DNA from: Mesotaenium endlicherianum | Taxonomy: Eukaryota > Streptophyta > Zygnematophyceae > Zygnematales > Mesotaeniaceae | Direction of reading: 5' to 3' | NCBI GenBank assembly: GCA_009602735.1 | Contig: WELA01000730.1 | Coordinates: 94,447-120,113 of the forward strand | DNA length: 25,667 nt | Translations under genes and position numbers: made by a program | Part shown: positions 1 through 10,281 of the stretch, in pieces | Layout: each line of letters opens with the position of its first letter | Position numbering within the stretch: the first letter of the stretch is position 1 | Notes under the pieces: model-generated | What the model was told of the DNA's origin: nothing | The model's input: the letters and a program-made list of their open reading frames with translations, nothing else | Database searches by the model: none

Positions 1-100
1 GGGGGGAAGGGGGGGGGGGCGTGCACCTGGCAGCGCGGGAGAGAGGCTCCAGCATCTGCTTGCCCCTTCCCAACAAACACCAGCGACCAGATTAGTCCTG

Positions 101-172
101 CAGCAGCAGCAGCAGCAGCAGCAGGGACAGCAGCAAAAGCGGCAGCAGCGGCAGCAGCGGCAGCAGCAGCTG
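101..172. repeat. CAG/CGG-rich trinucleotide repeat
   Basis: A run of eight perfect CAG units (101-124) is followed by an interrupted CAG/CAA/CGG array to about 172. On the plus strand it stays open and would read as a glutamine/arginine-rich stretch. On the minus strand it reads as poly-leucine ending at a stop near 92. Neither frame has other coding support, so I annotate it only as a repeat that could lie in an exon or a UTR. Confidence 0.8.
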
Positions 173-825
173 CCTCTGGCCCTCGTGCTCCAGCAGCTGC
201 ACTCCCACTGGCAGCCTCCCACATGTGCTAGCTGCCTGGGGGACTGGTGAGTGGTCAGCAGGCCACACGATTCCGAATGGACCTGCTGGACCTGCATGCT
301 GCCGCATGCTTCCAGCCACCGGGTGTGTCCTTCTCTCGCTCCTCCCAGGCTCTCTCATCACAACTGGACTGTCATCCCGCAGCGCCACCTAAGCCCGGAA
401 CCCCATACCCAGAGGCCTTAGCCTGGTCTCGATTCCGCCCACAACAAGCGCGGGGCTCAGAGGAACATACGCGCTCAAGTTCAATAAAAGGCGAGGGACT
501 CAGCCTCCAGCCCCTTCTTGCCGCAAGAAACAGGTCCGTAAGGTGAGCTCCATATTCACGTCAAGTCTAAAACTCAATACATCTTCAAGCACAACAGGGT
601 GTTCTTCTTAAGCATCCAAACGGCCACCCTTCCCGGATTCTCCCTCTAAGCCTGTTACTGCAAGGAGCTATCCATCCTCACTTCATAAGGAGTAGCAGTC
701 TTTTGGACGTAAAGTATGCTCCCCATTCTAACATGCAGCAACTCTGCTGATTTCGTTAGGCTGGCTTTATAAGGTGTGCGGGGCCTATAAGGATGCCACA
801 GACAGCAACGGGGAGGTGTGGCAAC

Positions 826-1068
826 CTGCACTTGGTAGTGGGCAGCCCCCATCAATCGCGCCTCTGCTGCATTCCCCACTTTCCTCAGCTTGTCGCTCCT
901 ATCTCTGCACGACACTTAAGGCCCAAGGACCCATTCGTTAACAGAAGGGGTTCATGCATGACATCGGCCTAACATGCAGATGAGGCATGGTGCTTACCTC
1001 GACAAAGGTGTCCGCTCGACAGGCTGAAGCAAGGCAACTATCTCGTCAACGACCAGCTCAGTCCGCAT
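826..1068 (-). CDS. Unidentified protein, first two exons (3' end unresolved)
   Basis: Function not recognised. Exon 1 (1068-998) opens with ATG and begins MRTELVVDEIVALLQPVER; it ends at a good GTAAGC donor in phase 2. Exon 2 (904-826, or 904-832) follows a GTGCAG acceptor in matching phase and continues RDRSDKLRKVGNAAEARLMG. The joined 50 or so residues are charged and helix-like. A TATA box lies 166 bp upstream of the ATG. Exon 2 could end at GT in CAA/GTGCAG or CAG/GTTGCC, or run on to a stop at 655. Downstream acceptors exist (before a frame starting with LDVNMEL near 565, and near 731), but none joins with enough support to name a last exon. The gene is tandem with SEC20 on the same strand. 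It could be a small conserved eukaryotic protein; the family is unknown. Confidence 0.45.
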
Positions 1069-1233
1069 CTTTTGAAGAATGTCCAAGTGGCAATGCACCT
1101 GCACGAATAGCACATGCAGGTGAGAGCCTGTCTTTTTGAGGAACCGAACATCTCAGAGTCAGATCCCAGTCGAGCATCTTAAAGTACCTGAGTAAGAAGG
1201 CGAAAGTAGGATGAACGTCTGTGTTGGCTGCGG

Positions 1234-1250
1234 CTTTTATATACCAATCG
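1234..1250 (-). promoter_or_regulatory. TATA box with adjacent inverted CCAAT
   Basis: On the minus strand TATATAAAAG occupies 1243-1234, directly preceded by CGATTGG, an inverted CCAAT element, at 1250-1244. It is upstream of the ATG at 1068 and points towards it. Placement and motif fit a core promoter for the unidentified left-hand gene. The transcription start is inferred, not shown. Confidence 0.45.
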
Positions 1251-1887
1251 TTCTACTACCGCTGCTTCTGCCCAAAGAGAGCGTGCAGCCAACCTCTCCT
1301 TTGCAATCAGCAGCGCCTCGAGTACTTCCTCCATTTTATATGAGACAACACCAGCTCTCTATGTTTTTATCATCTTATATACAGGATAAGACCACATCAT
1401 GCCCACTTCTCAGTGATCGTGCTTTTCATTTTCGTTCCCGAAAGACTCGGCAATCTATGGGTCCGTGGCCATGCGTACCAATGCTCATAGAGCAATATAC
1501 GGCGAGTCAACGCACGAGCTTGACCGACTCACTATGCACTGGAGCACTCAACACGTGTTGATAAAATCTATGTCGCCACCGTGGCGCCTATGACAAATAT
1601 ACACCTCTTTTAAGGTCAGAAATACTATTTTCACCCCTCGTTCTCAAATTAGTTTCAGTAAGAAAGTGGAAGAGGTTTGAAACATCACGCTAACTTTGTT
1701 AAAGTATAGTGGAAAATTGTAGATCCCAATAAGGCAAAACCTTAACTTGTAAATAAATGATGATTTTAATTTCTAGTAACATGTCCACGAATGCTATATG
1801 TGCAGCTGTGAGGTGCCAGTGACATTCAACACATTGGAGAATATACAAAGTAGACGAGCTTTCCACAAACAGAGTCGAATCATGTGC
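1251..1887. other. Intergenic, nothing recognised
   Basis: This stretch lies between the promoter of the left-hand gene and the stop codon of SEC20. It should contain the SEC20 3' UTR. The part from about 1560 to 1800 is AT-richer and has only short ORFs. The plus-strand ORF 1211-1561 shows no family features and no matching splice context, so I do not call it. Confidence 0.6.
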
Positions 1888-2484
1888 CTAGTCAAGCTGA
1901 CGATGACCTGGCCGAAGCACGCTGTCCTCTGTACTCAAATCTGCTGCAAACGACTCAACATCTGAAACATCTCCGTTTGAGCCCTGCCTAAAAGCAGCAG
2001 CCCCATCAGCAGAGCACGAGCTACTTGACCCAGATCCAAAGTCGTCAATAACGCACGAGCTAGTAGCACTAGATGCTAAGTCTTTCGTCTGTCCCGAATC
2101 AGCGGTCAAGCTGGAAGCGTAAGGGTTGACGAAGTCATCAGCCACAAGGTAGGGGCCATCCTCATCCGAATATACAGCGTGCCCAGACGCAGACAGTTCA
2201 CTGAGAGAAGAGTGCTGCAGCCCGTCGGAGTCCAGGCGAGTGTGCTCCAGAAGGGCACTCTGTTGGTGCCTGGAGGGGTGAGTGGGGCTGAAGCTCCACA
2301 GGGTGGGTGCCACCTTCTTCAGCAGGGGCACGCGCTTGTACACGATGTACACACACACCAGCAGGAACAGCAGCGTGCCCACTGCCAGAACCAGCCTGCA
2401 TGCACGTGTGAAGTCCACACGGGCCACCCACCACGTAAGTTAGTCAAGACTACCACCTGGCCCAAAATCTCCACACACAAGCCC

Positions 2485-2515
<31 letters not shown>

Positions 2516-4464
2516 ACGGGGACGGGGACGAACGAGAAAGGGAGATAGAGAGAGGGAGAGAGGAGGGAGAGTAGGTGCAGACCGCTCCACGACGTCTTGG
2601 CGCTGGAGCATGGAGAGCAGGCGGCGGGCAACGGAGAGCAAGGAGCCCTGCCCCTCATATTCGCTCTGCGCCTTCTTCAGCGTCGCCGTCGACTCCCCTG
2701 CTCACTCCCGCGCACAGCCTTCACTCCTGTCATATCTTGGAGGAATTCATAGAAACAAACTCAAACCCATTGTAGACTGTCTGCCATGCTCATTACAGTC
2801 CGCTAGTGCAGCAACCACTCCAGCTGCTGTGTACTCACACTTCCCAACATGGAGCAACATACGACTACAACGGCCAAATAACCTCAAACAATCGGACTGC
2901 CAGCCTATTCAGAACATGCAGTGGACTGACAAAGAAGGAGGCTCACCCATAACATGGAGCGTGGCCGCACCCCTCTCCACCTCCTGATGGAAGAACAGAA
3001 CATACGCACGAGTATGTTAGCCATCACCCCTGCCACTTCTAGCTGACAGCAACTGCCCACGGTCGCATGCAGCAGGAGCAATTACCCCCCTAAGAGAGAG
3101 GAATCTCTCCATGTGGTTGCTTGCCACTTGGCAGAACCCTAGCGAGGACTTTCTGCAGTAGTGCTGCCGCCACGGCAGCAGGAGCAGCAGCAGCAGGCGC
3201 AGCAGGAGCACCTGGGCCATGATCTGGCGGGTGCGCCTCAGCGTGTCTGTCACGTCTTCCGCCGCACCGCCCAGCTCTGCTGCAGTCCTGCACCCCCCCC
3301 GTGCAGCTTGCTCCGCTTCACTGCCTGCCAGCCAGCCTGGCCGGGGGCGAGAAGCCACCCAGAAAGGCCAGACTTCTGAAGCAGGAAGAGAAGGCAATTC
3401 TGTCACATTACACCTTGAAAAAGCTCCATCCAGTGGAAGACTTGAATTCTCAAGAGCAGAGACGGGAGTGGCGAGAAGAGACATACTGCAGCAGGCGCCG
3501 TCTCAGAGCGCCCTTCTCCCCTCCTCCCAGCAGAGCCTCCCTCTGCCCCCCTCTCCACACAATGTCCAGACGGAGCCATCCATCCTTTGAGCCTGCCCTT
3601 GAAGGTGCGGCTGGCAGCAGATGCAAGAGCCAGGGGCATGATGGCAGCACCGCGCCAGCTCACCAGCTCGCCAGCCTTGATATAGCATGGCAGGACACTT
3701 GCTGGAGGGCTGCGGAAACAGGCAGAAAGACACAAAGAGAAGGCAGGGGGAGAGGGAACGCACCTGCGAGCGAATCACCACCTCTGCATTCACTTTAGCT
3801 TGCTGCTTCGCTTTCCGCAGGTCTGCCCTCAACCTGCTCCTCAGCCCCTCGCCCCCCCCCCCAAACAAACAAAAAACAAGCTCGCATGAGGACTGATGAG
3901 GACTGTGGCAACCAGTGCAACAGCCGTGGCCGAAATGTCAGCCCCCAATAATCCTAGGTTTTGTTTCGTGCCCACAGATGCGTTTGTTACCAGGCTCTTT
4001 GTTTAGGGTCCAGCATAGGCAGTGTGAGTACCTGAAGTAGTCATCGCGGCAAGTCTCAAGAAGCGCTTGAGCAGCTTCGCCCTCCTGCTCCCTGCCTTTG
4101 TGCCCCCAAGAACCACCATACACTACGCCTTATCCATCAAAAACAGAGGCAACATCACAAGGAAATGATGCTTGCAACAGCTGAAGTCCCTCCTAAGCAT
4201 TCACTGCAACCAGAAAGATGGCGAAGGAACTTACCCGTCAAGCTCATTCACACGAAGCTCAACTGCCAAAAGTGTGCGCCTCAGAGCACTCAGCTTATCC
4301 TGCACAACTACTTCCGCCCTCTGGTCCCCTCCCCTGCTGTCGCCCTGGACATCTAAGCCCGTCGCTATCTTTGATATACCTGACACTGCATCGTTACGAA
4401 GCTTGACCCAAGTTTCCTGCAGAGATTTGAGAGGGCTTACTTCCTCCCTCCCAAGTTGAGCCAT
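1888..4464 (-). CDS. SEC20: SEC20-like ER SNARE protein (BNIP1/Sec20 family)
   Basis: Sec20 is a tail-anchored ER SNARE that acts with Use1 and Ufe1/syntaxin 18 and the Dsl1 tether in fusion of Golgi-to-ER COPI vesicles. Eight exons join in frame by GT-AG sites: 4464-4235, 4091-4032, 3833-3764, 3542-3487, 3287-3212, 2983-2947, 2697-2583 and 2395-1888, giving 383 residues. The Sec20 hallmark region is clear: DVTDTLRRTRQIMAQEVERG (about 151-169), then LKKAQSEYEGQGSLL and LLSMLQRQDVVER up to 215. A single membrane span follows at about 216-234 (LVLAVGTLLFLLVCVYIVYK). The N-terminal part is a coiled helical region. The ATG at 4464 is the first in the exon frame. The donor after exon 7 is GTCTGC, which is weak, but the phase fits. 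After the membrane span come about 149 Ser/Asp-rich residues ending in RQLD, much longer than I expect for the family; there is no HDEL. Confidence 0.88.
2485..2540. repeat. (GA)n and G-run repeat in SEC20 intron 7
   Basis: GAGAGA dinucleotides pass into a long G-run and then into GGGGAC repeats. The tract sits inside the 187-bp intron between SEC20 exons 7 and 8. Read on the gene's strand it is a pyrimidine tract (CT and C runs), but it is far from the acceptor, so a splicing role is only a guess. Confidence 0.75.
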
Positions 4465-4992
4465 CAGCAATTTTCGTAACTCTCTCCTAAGTAAATTGAC
4501 AGCTTATAATCTCACACGGAGTTTCTGCGATACAAGCTATGCCAGAAATAACTACCGCCCAAATGAGCATCAAAGTGTAGTCCGTACGAACAAGCGACGT
4601 GTCGAAACAGATTCTGCGGACACTTCTTATCAGAATGGGCAGCTTTCACGAAATTACAGATAAAGACGCATTAAGGGCCTCACTGAAGCCAGATTATGCA
4701 TCCAAGAGTAAGCAAATATACTTCGTTTGTTTACTCTAATTTTCCTGTGCTTGCAATGGGGACCCATGGATGGTGCGTCTCTGGGAAGTGTCAAAAGTGG
4801 GTGTGTGCGAACTCCACTGCGTGCCACTTCCAAAGCTCCTGTCTTTACTGACAGCATTTCGTATCACATGTGACTCACATTCCCGTACCGCATGCCATAT
4901 CAATCGTACACCGTGCGAGCCTCGTTTGTAAGCATTTGTAAGCGCCTTCGCGTTGTTCTGCCTGCTTCACGCGAAGCAAAGTGCACCAGTGA
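4465..4992. other. Region upstream of SEC20, no gene seen
   Basis: It holds the presumed SEC20 promoter and 5' UTR. I see no convincing TATA box and no ORF with family features. The short minus-strand ORF 4654-4857 has no matching splice context. Confidence 0.5.
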
Positions 4993-5510
4993 GAAAAGAG
5001 GAATAGCTGGGGTACGAAAAGAGGGGTAGCAGGGTGGGGTTCGAAAAGAGGGGTCTACCAGACGTACGAAAAGTGGGATAGCAAGATAGCGTGGTGGTAC
5101 GAAAAGCGGGATAGGTTGGGTACGAGAAAAGGAACAAATGACGTACGGAAAGAAGGATAGCAGAGTGGAGTACGAAAAGGGGGATACGAGGGGAACGACA
5201 TGAAAGATAGCAAGAAACGGAAAGAGGATTAGCAGGGTGGGTACGAAAAGAGAGATATAGCTGGGGTACATGCAGCTGGGGTACTAAAACAGGGAGGTAC
5301 GAAAACAGGGATAGCAGGGTCGGGTACGAAAAGAGGGATAGCTCGGATACGAAAAGAGGGATAGTAGAGATACGAAAAGTGAGATAGCTTGGGTACGAAA
5401 AGAGCTTGGGTACGAAAAGAGGGATAGGCTGGGGTACGAAAAGAGGGATAGCAGGGTGGGCTACGAAAAGAGGATGATTGGGGTACGAGAAGAGGGATAG
5501 CAGGTATTAC
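4993..5510. repeat. Degenerate minisatellite, about 21 units of 23-27 bp
   Basis: A head-to-tail array built on GAAAAGAGGGATAGC followed by a variable T/A-GGG stretch and GTAC. About 21 units can be counted by eye. Most are 22-27 bp; a few are longer (33-40 bp) or shortened (16-17 bp). Conservation is highest in the GTACGAAAAG junction and the GGGATAGC core. The central units (about 5120-5240) are the most diverged. Unit length is not a multiple of three, so the long minus-strand ORF across it (4900-5271) is a by-product of the repeat. Confidence 0.9.
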
Positions 5511-6375
5511 GGAACGTAAGGTGAATCACGATACGCCAATCGGTTGGCCTGTCACCAAATCAGAAGTCGCAGCTGACCACGAATATGAGTGCCACAATGT
5601 ACATAGTGGTACATAGTCAAACGGTCTTACTTCTTAACACGTAGTAGCTTTCTGTGAGGCCCTGTGAAGGGGTGTTGCATTGCTCTCAGGCAAAGTACCT
5701 GCGGGGAGGGCCGTGTGTGGGGAGGGCGAGTGCACGTTCGCGTGAGCGTGTGTGTGTGGATGGTGATAGTTGACTGGTGTATCCTGCCTGGCATAAGCTT
5801 GCCTGCTATTATATGTTTTGGAAAATTTGTCGCATGTCTTGCGGGCTCTTTGTCGTGGAGAAGCAAAATGCCCCTTCTTTTCAAACAACAAAAAGCAATC
5901 GTCAAACTCTAATAACAGTATTTACTTCTATGGTCGCAAAATGTGCATTCCGTATGATTTGTTGATCTCATTCATCTTTTTGTTTTGTACAGGTACGTTC
6001 ATGGAGTTGACAAATGGTGGTCAAAAGGGGAAGGACGCAAATAGCAACGAGATTAGAAGCAAAAAGAGGAAACCTAATTCTCGGGTCCGGGATGGAATCG
6101 GGTTAGGGTGTTTATACTTGATGCGCCCACCTTGGCAGTCCAGCTGACCACGTGCTTGCTATCAGAGCACTTCCAGCCATGCCAGCCAGTCCAGGGGGGC
6201 TTGCTTGTGCTGCCCACTCCAGTAGTGCTGATAGCGTGCGTGCGTGCGTGAGCATGAGCAGCTGCTCCCATGCAAGCACGCAGCACGTGCGCTGGTTGGC
6301 TGACTGGCTGGCTGGCTACGCGGCCGCATGCCACTCCCTCACTCTTCCTCTCCCTCTCTCCCGGTGCTGCCCTGG
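5511..6375. other. Intergenic, no supported gene
   Basis: Only short ORFs occur here. One plus-strand frame behind a TTTGTACAG acceptor (about 5994-6147) carries a Lys/Arg-rich stretch, NEIRSKKRKPNSRVRDG. It has no partner exon I can join with confidence. Confidence 0.4.
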
Positions 6376-6676
6376 ATGAGCAGGGAGAGAGAGCGCGGGC
6401 GCGTGAGGTGGTGCTCTGCGACGGCTGACCTGCAGCTGATTGCGCAGACAGGTACGGAGGTGAGTTTTGCGCAACCCCATTCTCATCTTCTTGACGCACC
6501 TACAGGGAGGGGATGATGCTGTTTGTGCGCCTCTGCCAGCCAAGCAGTCGTGCTTTGGCTGGCAATCTCTTCTGGTCACCCCCCTGGCAGAGGTTGGGTT
6601 CTTTTGCAGGGTGTGGTTTGAGAGGGGGGGGCGACCGTGTGAGTGTGCGTGTGCACACACACGTGCTTGTTGGTGA
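6376..6676 (+). CDS. Possible spliced plus-strand exon pair, unidentified
   Basis: An ATG at 6376 opens a 28-codon frame ending LIAQTGTE at 6459, directly before a strong GTGAGT donor. An acceptor CACCTACAG ends at 6505, and the same phase continues GGDDAVCAPLPAKQSCFGW from 6506. The frame runs on to a stop at 6676, inside the TG repeat, so the true end is probably an earlier, unidentified donor. Composition is plausible but there is no family match. The supporting evidence is only a 46-bp GT-AG intron that preserves phase; this could be chance. Confidence 0.25.
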
Positions 6677-7080
6677 GTAGGTGTGTGGGCGGGCAGGCAG
6701 ACGCGCCTGCAAATCTACGTCTGTGCTTGCATGCGTGTATGCATTCTTGTGTGTGCAAGCGTGTGTACGCATGTGTACCCATGCGGGGATGTGTGTGCAT
6801 TTGTACGTGTCTGTATAGTTTGTGTGGGTGTGTGTGTGTGTGTGTGATCCTTCTCTCCCCCCCAGTCCTTGGATGATGCTTGCCAATGCGCTCAGCTGTG
6901 AGCAGGCGCGCAAGCTTGCATGCTGAGTGTACCTTTTTTTTGGTGTGTGTGTGTGGCTGTGTGTGGGTGCGTCTGTTTGCATGTGCACGCATGCGTGTGT
7001 GGGCGGGAGTGTGGCATGCATGCATGTGTTTGTGCGCGTATACGCGCACGCGTGCGTGCATGTGTGTGTGTGTGTGTGTC
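6640..7080. repeat. TG/CA-rich low-complexity tract with Z-DNA-prone core
   Basis: A long stretch dominated by GTGTG, GCATGC and CGTGCG words, with pure (TG)n at about 6826-6846 and at the right end. Positions 7031-7079 alternate pyrimidine and purine without a break, and contain an 18-bp perfect palindrome at 7032-7049. The long minus-strand His/Thr-rich ORF here (6500-7264) is a translation of the repeat and is not called as a gene. Confidence 0.85.
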
Positions 7081-8374
7081 CACGCTTAGGCAAATTATAA
7101 GCCCATCGGATATGAACTTCCACCCTGACTTCAACCCTTTTGTCATACAAGAAGAAACACAAATCAATATGTCTTGTGCTTAATTGGCCTCCGTCCCGTA
7201 CCTCCACAATCTGCGCTCGGTTTTTTATTTGAAATTTAACATCTATGTGTCTGTACTGTTTCATACACCATTGCGTCTAGTGGCCACAGTGCATGTCCAC
7301 TTTGCGTGTCGTTGGCTTGTTGTTCCCTTTGTGTGCAGGCTCTCCCAAATTTGCTCTCAAGCAAGTTCAGTATTGGCCACATTCATATATGACAAATGTG
7401 CAATGCTGACATCAAATCGCTATTGATCATTCTCATACTAATGTATGCTTCCCACCATCCACTTATTGACTTCTTGGTACTTTCTCTGCTCATAAAAGAG
7501 CAAGCTGTTCCATTGTAGATCGTAGCAAATACGTACTAACATTTATAATTTTAGGAAATCGCATCTACCACCCTCATCCTCGGTACATGCGGAGCTTGTT
7601 GTAACTTCATTGGTCGTGCGTCTACCTCTTCTTGCATATCTTGCAGGATTGCATATGATTCAATCTTTTCTGTTTTATTGTAGATGCTGATGCTACTGGT
7701 TCCTAGAATGGAGTTGAGCTCCAGTGGCCACTATTGCAAGAAGACTTAGTATGGCCGGCTGGCTGTACGCCGGCTGTACGGTGCTACTTCATACCTTCGG
7801 TTGTTGTTTGTTTGGAACTGACTTCTGTATGGAATTAAGATTATGCACAAGCGCGAATAGAACCAACATGTTGTCTAATCATGCTATTGCCAAGTCCCAT
7901 AATATTATGATGCGAGGGGGGTAAGAGCAGGTCCTTTTGCATACCAATCAATATATGCGAATGCGTTGAGAAAGTCTTGCTGTGAGTGAGCACATTTGGC
8001 TGCTGCGTGACACTAACAAAAGATCCTGATGTAAAACATGCTTTTCCTGAGAGCACTCTCTTTAATTGGATTGTCACGTTCACACAGTAAATATACTATG
8101 TTCTGATCTGAATTTTGTAGAAAATGGTTGTACAGTAGGTACCATGTAGTCCAGACAATCTATATTGCAGAAAAGTCACGAAAGAACCACGTGTAAACTC
8201 GTGGGTCCCCGTGATACCACACAACACATGGGCAGTGGTAACGCCGCTACACCGATGGACTTACAATTTACACATCAAACAGGTGCGCAGACTTACATAA
8301 AAAATCCATACTTATATATTCTTTTAAAAGCTCACTTTGGCTCGGCTACTAGAAGCGTCTACTGTCTACTAGAT
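7081..8374. other. Intergenic and argC 3' flank
   Basis: I find no gene in 7081-8374. One small plus-strand frame after a TTTTATTGTAG acceptor (7684-7749) begins MLMLLVPRMELSSSGHYC and stops after 21 residues; it cannot be tied to other exons. The right-hand part is the argC 3' UTR. On the minus strand TGTAA, the usual green-algal polyadenylation signal, occurs at 8265-8261, 8272-8268 and 8297-8293, 78-114 bases past the stop. Confidence 0.5.
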
Positions 8375-10248
8375 CTAGGGGAACATGGGTTGCTGCAAAA
8401 GGCCACAATCCTCAGGAGCGCCCATCATGATGTTGAGATTCTGGAGCGCTTGGCCGGAGGCTCCCTTCACCAAGTTGTCAATCTGCAAAAGACTCACGCA
8501 AACAGAATGTCATATGTTACCTTCGCAATTTTGTGTCAGTTAACGCTGCTCGAGGATGAAGCCTCCGTTCCTTCTTCTACGCATAAGGTAGCACAGCATT
8601 TGGTGAGGAGCATACAAACAACATGCGCAGCGTTGGAAACCCTTCAAGATGAGAAAGAGAGAGAGAGTCATGAGAACCATCGCCATTCAAGATGCCAAGA
8701 CTCTCCTCGCGATTAGAGCAGCAGCCCTGGAAGGGCGAGGAGAGCGACACCGATTCATTGCCCAACCATCAAATGCCGTCTTCACCGGTGACGTTACCGT
8801 CCTACACATATGCCCACGCATGCCAGAAGGAATGCGGGGCCCAAAGGAATGCGGTATGTCACAAGATCAAAGCAAACCGATGCTGCGTTTCGCGCCAACA
8901 GCGACATGACGTGGCCCTACCACAGAGATGATGATGACGCGGCCAGGGATGCGGTCGGGGAAGACGGCGAGCACGCAGTAGTTGGAGCCGCGCACCATGC
9001 GTGTGGACGGGATGCCGCCCTCAGGCAGCACATTCACAAACTCCTCGTCCTAGGAGCGCAGTCAGCAGGGGAAGCAAAGACAAACAAACACGAATCCAAA
9101 CAAGTAGGGGCAGGGCAGCCGCCTCAAGTACTTTTAGTGTCGGAGGCTGCCAGTGCTGATCAGCTTCCGGCTGCAGGAAGGACCAGCTCCTAGTCCCTCT
9201 AATTCCATGTACTTGTAGCTGGCCACACTCCTTTGCGACGGAGTGGAGCAGCCTGGTCAGTTGCTTGCAAACTTCCTCCGTGTGGTTGCACTCGAATTCT
9301 ATTCTCGTTACTGCGCAGACGGCTAAGAGTCAGCGGGAGAGCAGTCGCGGCGCGGGCTGACATTCACGGTAGCTGCATGAGTGTCAAAGTTGTCTACTTT
9401 CTGCCTTCACACTGGCCGGCCCATTTTGTGTGAAGATACCTCCACGCTTGCCGGGCAGGCCTGACACGGTCCGAAGGAAACAACTGGGCACAGCACACGT
9501 GCAACAAGGGCCAGGCACAAGCCCAGCTCCACAGCTCCCTGCAGATGCAGTCCAGGAAGTTGAGAGAAAGAAACAAGAAAAGTATATCTCAAAAGGTGCC
9601 AGCTGGCAAAAGCCAGAGGGCGGGTGCTCACGTGGAAGCGGCTGGTGAGGTGGTTCCGGATGTCCGCGACGGAGACACCTGGCTTCATCTGGGCGTAGAT
9701 GGTGGACTGCATGCCTCGGCTCTGTCCCCGCCATCCAGCCCCGACCAAATTCACAAGGCAATGGCATTGCGGCTGAGGGCACCACTCGACGGCCCGCAGC
9801 ACGCAGCCCCCCCATGGCCTGGCCAGCACTACGTCCCAAGGCGACAAGTCCCAATGCTCACACCCTCCTTTGCCTTGCCCTCAAAGGATGCGAATGGAGA
9901 TGAGGCGAAAGGCAGCAGAGAGTAGATACAGAAAGGGAGCAGGAAGCAGAGAGCAGAGGGGGAAAGAGTTGGAAGAGAGAAGAACAGAGCAGAGAGCGGA
10001 CATTAGAGGAGCGGCAGAGAGTTGGAAGAGAGCAGAGCAGAGCAGAGAGCGGAATTAAAAAGCAGAGGGGCAGAGAAATGAAAGCAGAGAGCAGAGAGCA
10101 GAGCATGCGGAGGCGGGCGGGCCGGGNTGCACATGAGGTGGGGCGTGAAGCTGACGGTGACGGCGCCGCCCGCAAACTCCGCCAGCCCCTGCTCGATCTC
10201 CGGCACTGCAGCACGCCGCATTTGGCATCCGTCCATCCATCCCGCCGT

Positions 10249-10281
<33 letters not shown>

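Noticed and set aside
92..388. Minus-strand ORF with poly-leucine C-terminus, resembling a membrane tail
   Set aside because: The poly-Leu is the CAG repeat read in reverse; I could not connect it to the exons at 826-1068.
247..546. 99-residue plus-strand ORF ending next to a GTGAGC donor
   Set aside because: The donor is attractive, but the peptide has no coding character or partner exon; support is too weak beside the minus-strand gene model.
4900..5271. Minus-strand ORF with repeated PSFRTP/IPLFV-type peptides
   Set aside because: It lies on the minisatellite, whose unit is not a multiple of three; the frame survives only because the unit lacks stops in that strand.
4993..5510. Regular repeats resembling a CRISPR array
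   Set aside because: Units are directly tandem and degenerate with no distinct unique spacers, unit length varies, and the context is eukaryotic. It is a minisatellite.
6500..7264. 254-residue minus-strand ORF, His/Thr-rich
   Set aside because: It is a translation of the TG/CA repeat tract: composition is dictated by the repeat and there is no start, domain or splice context.
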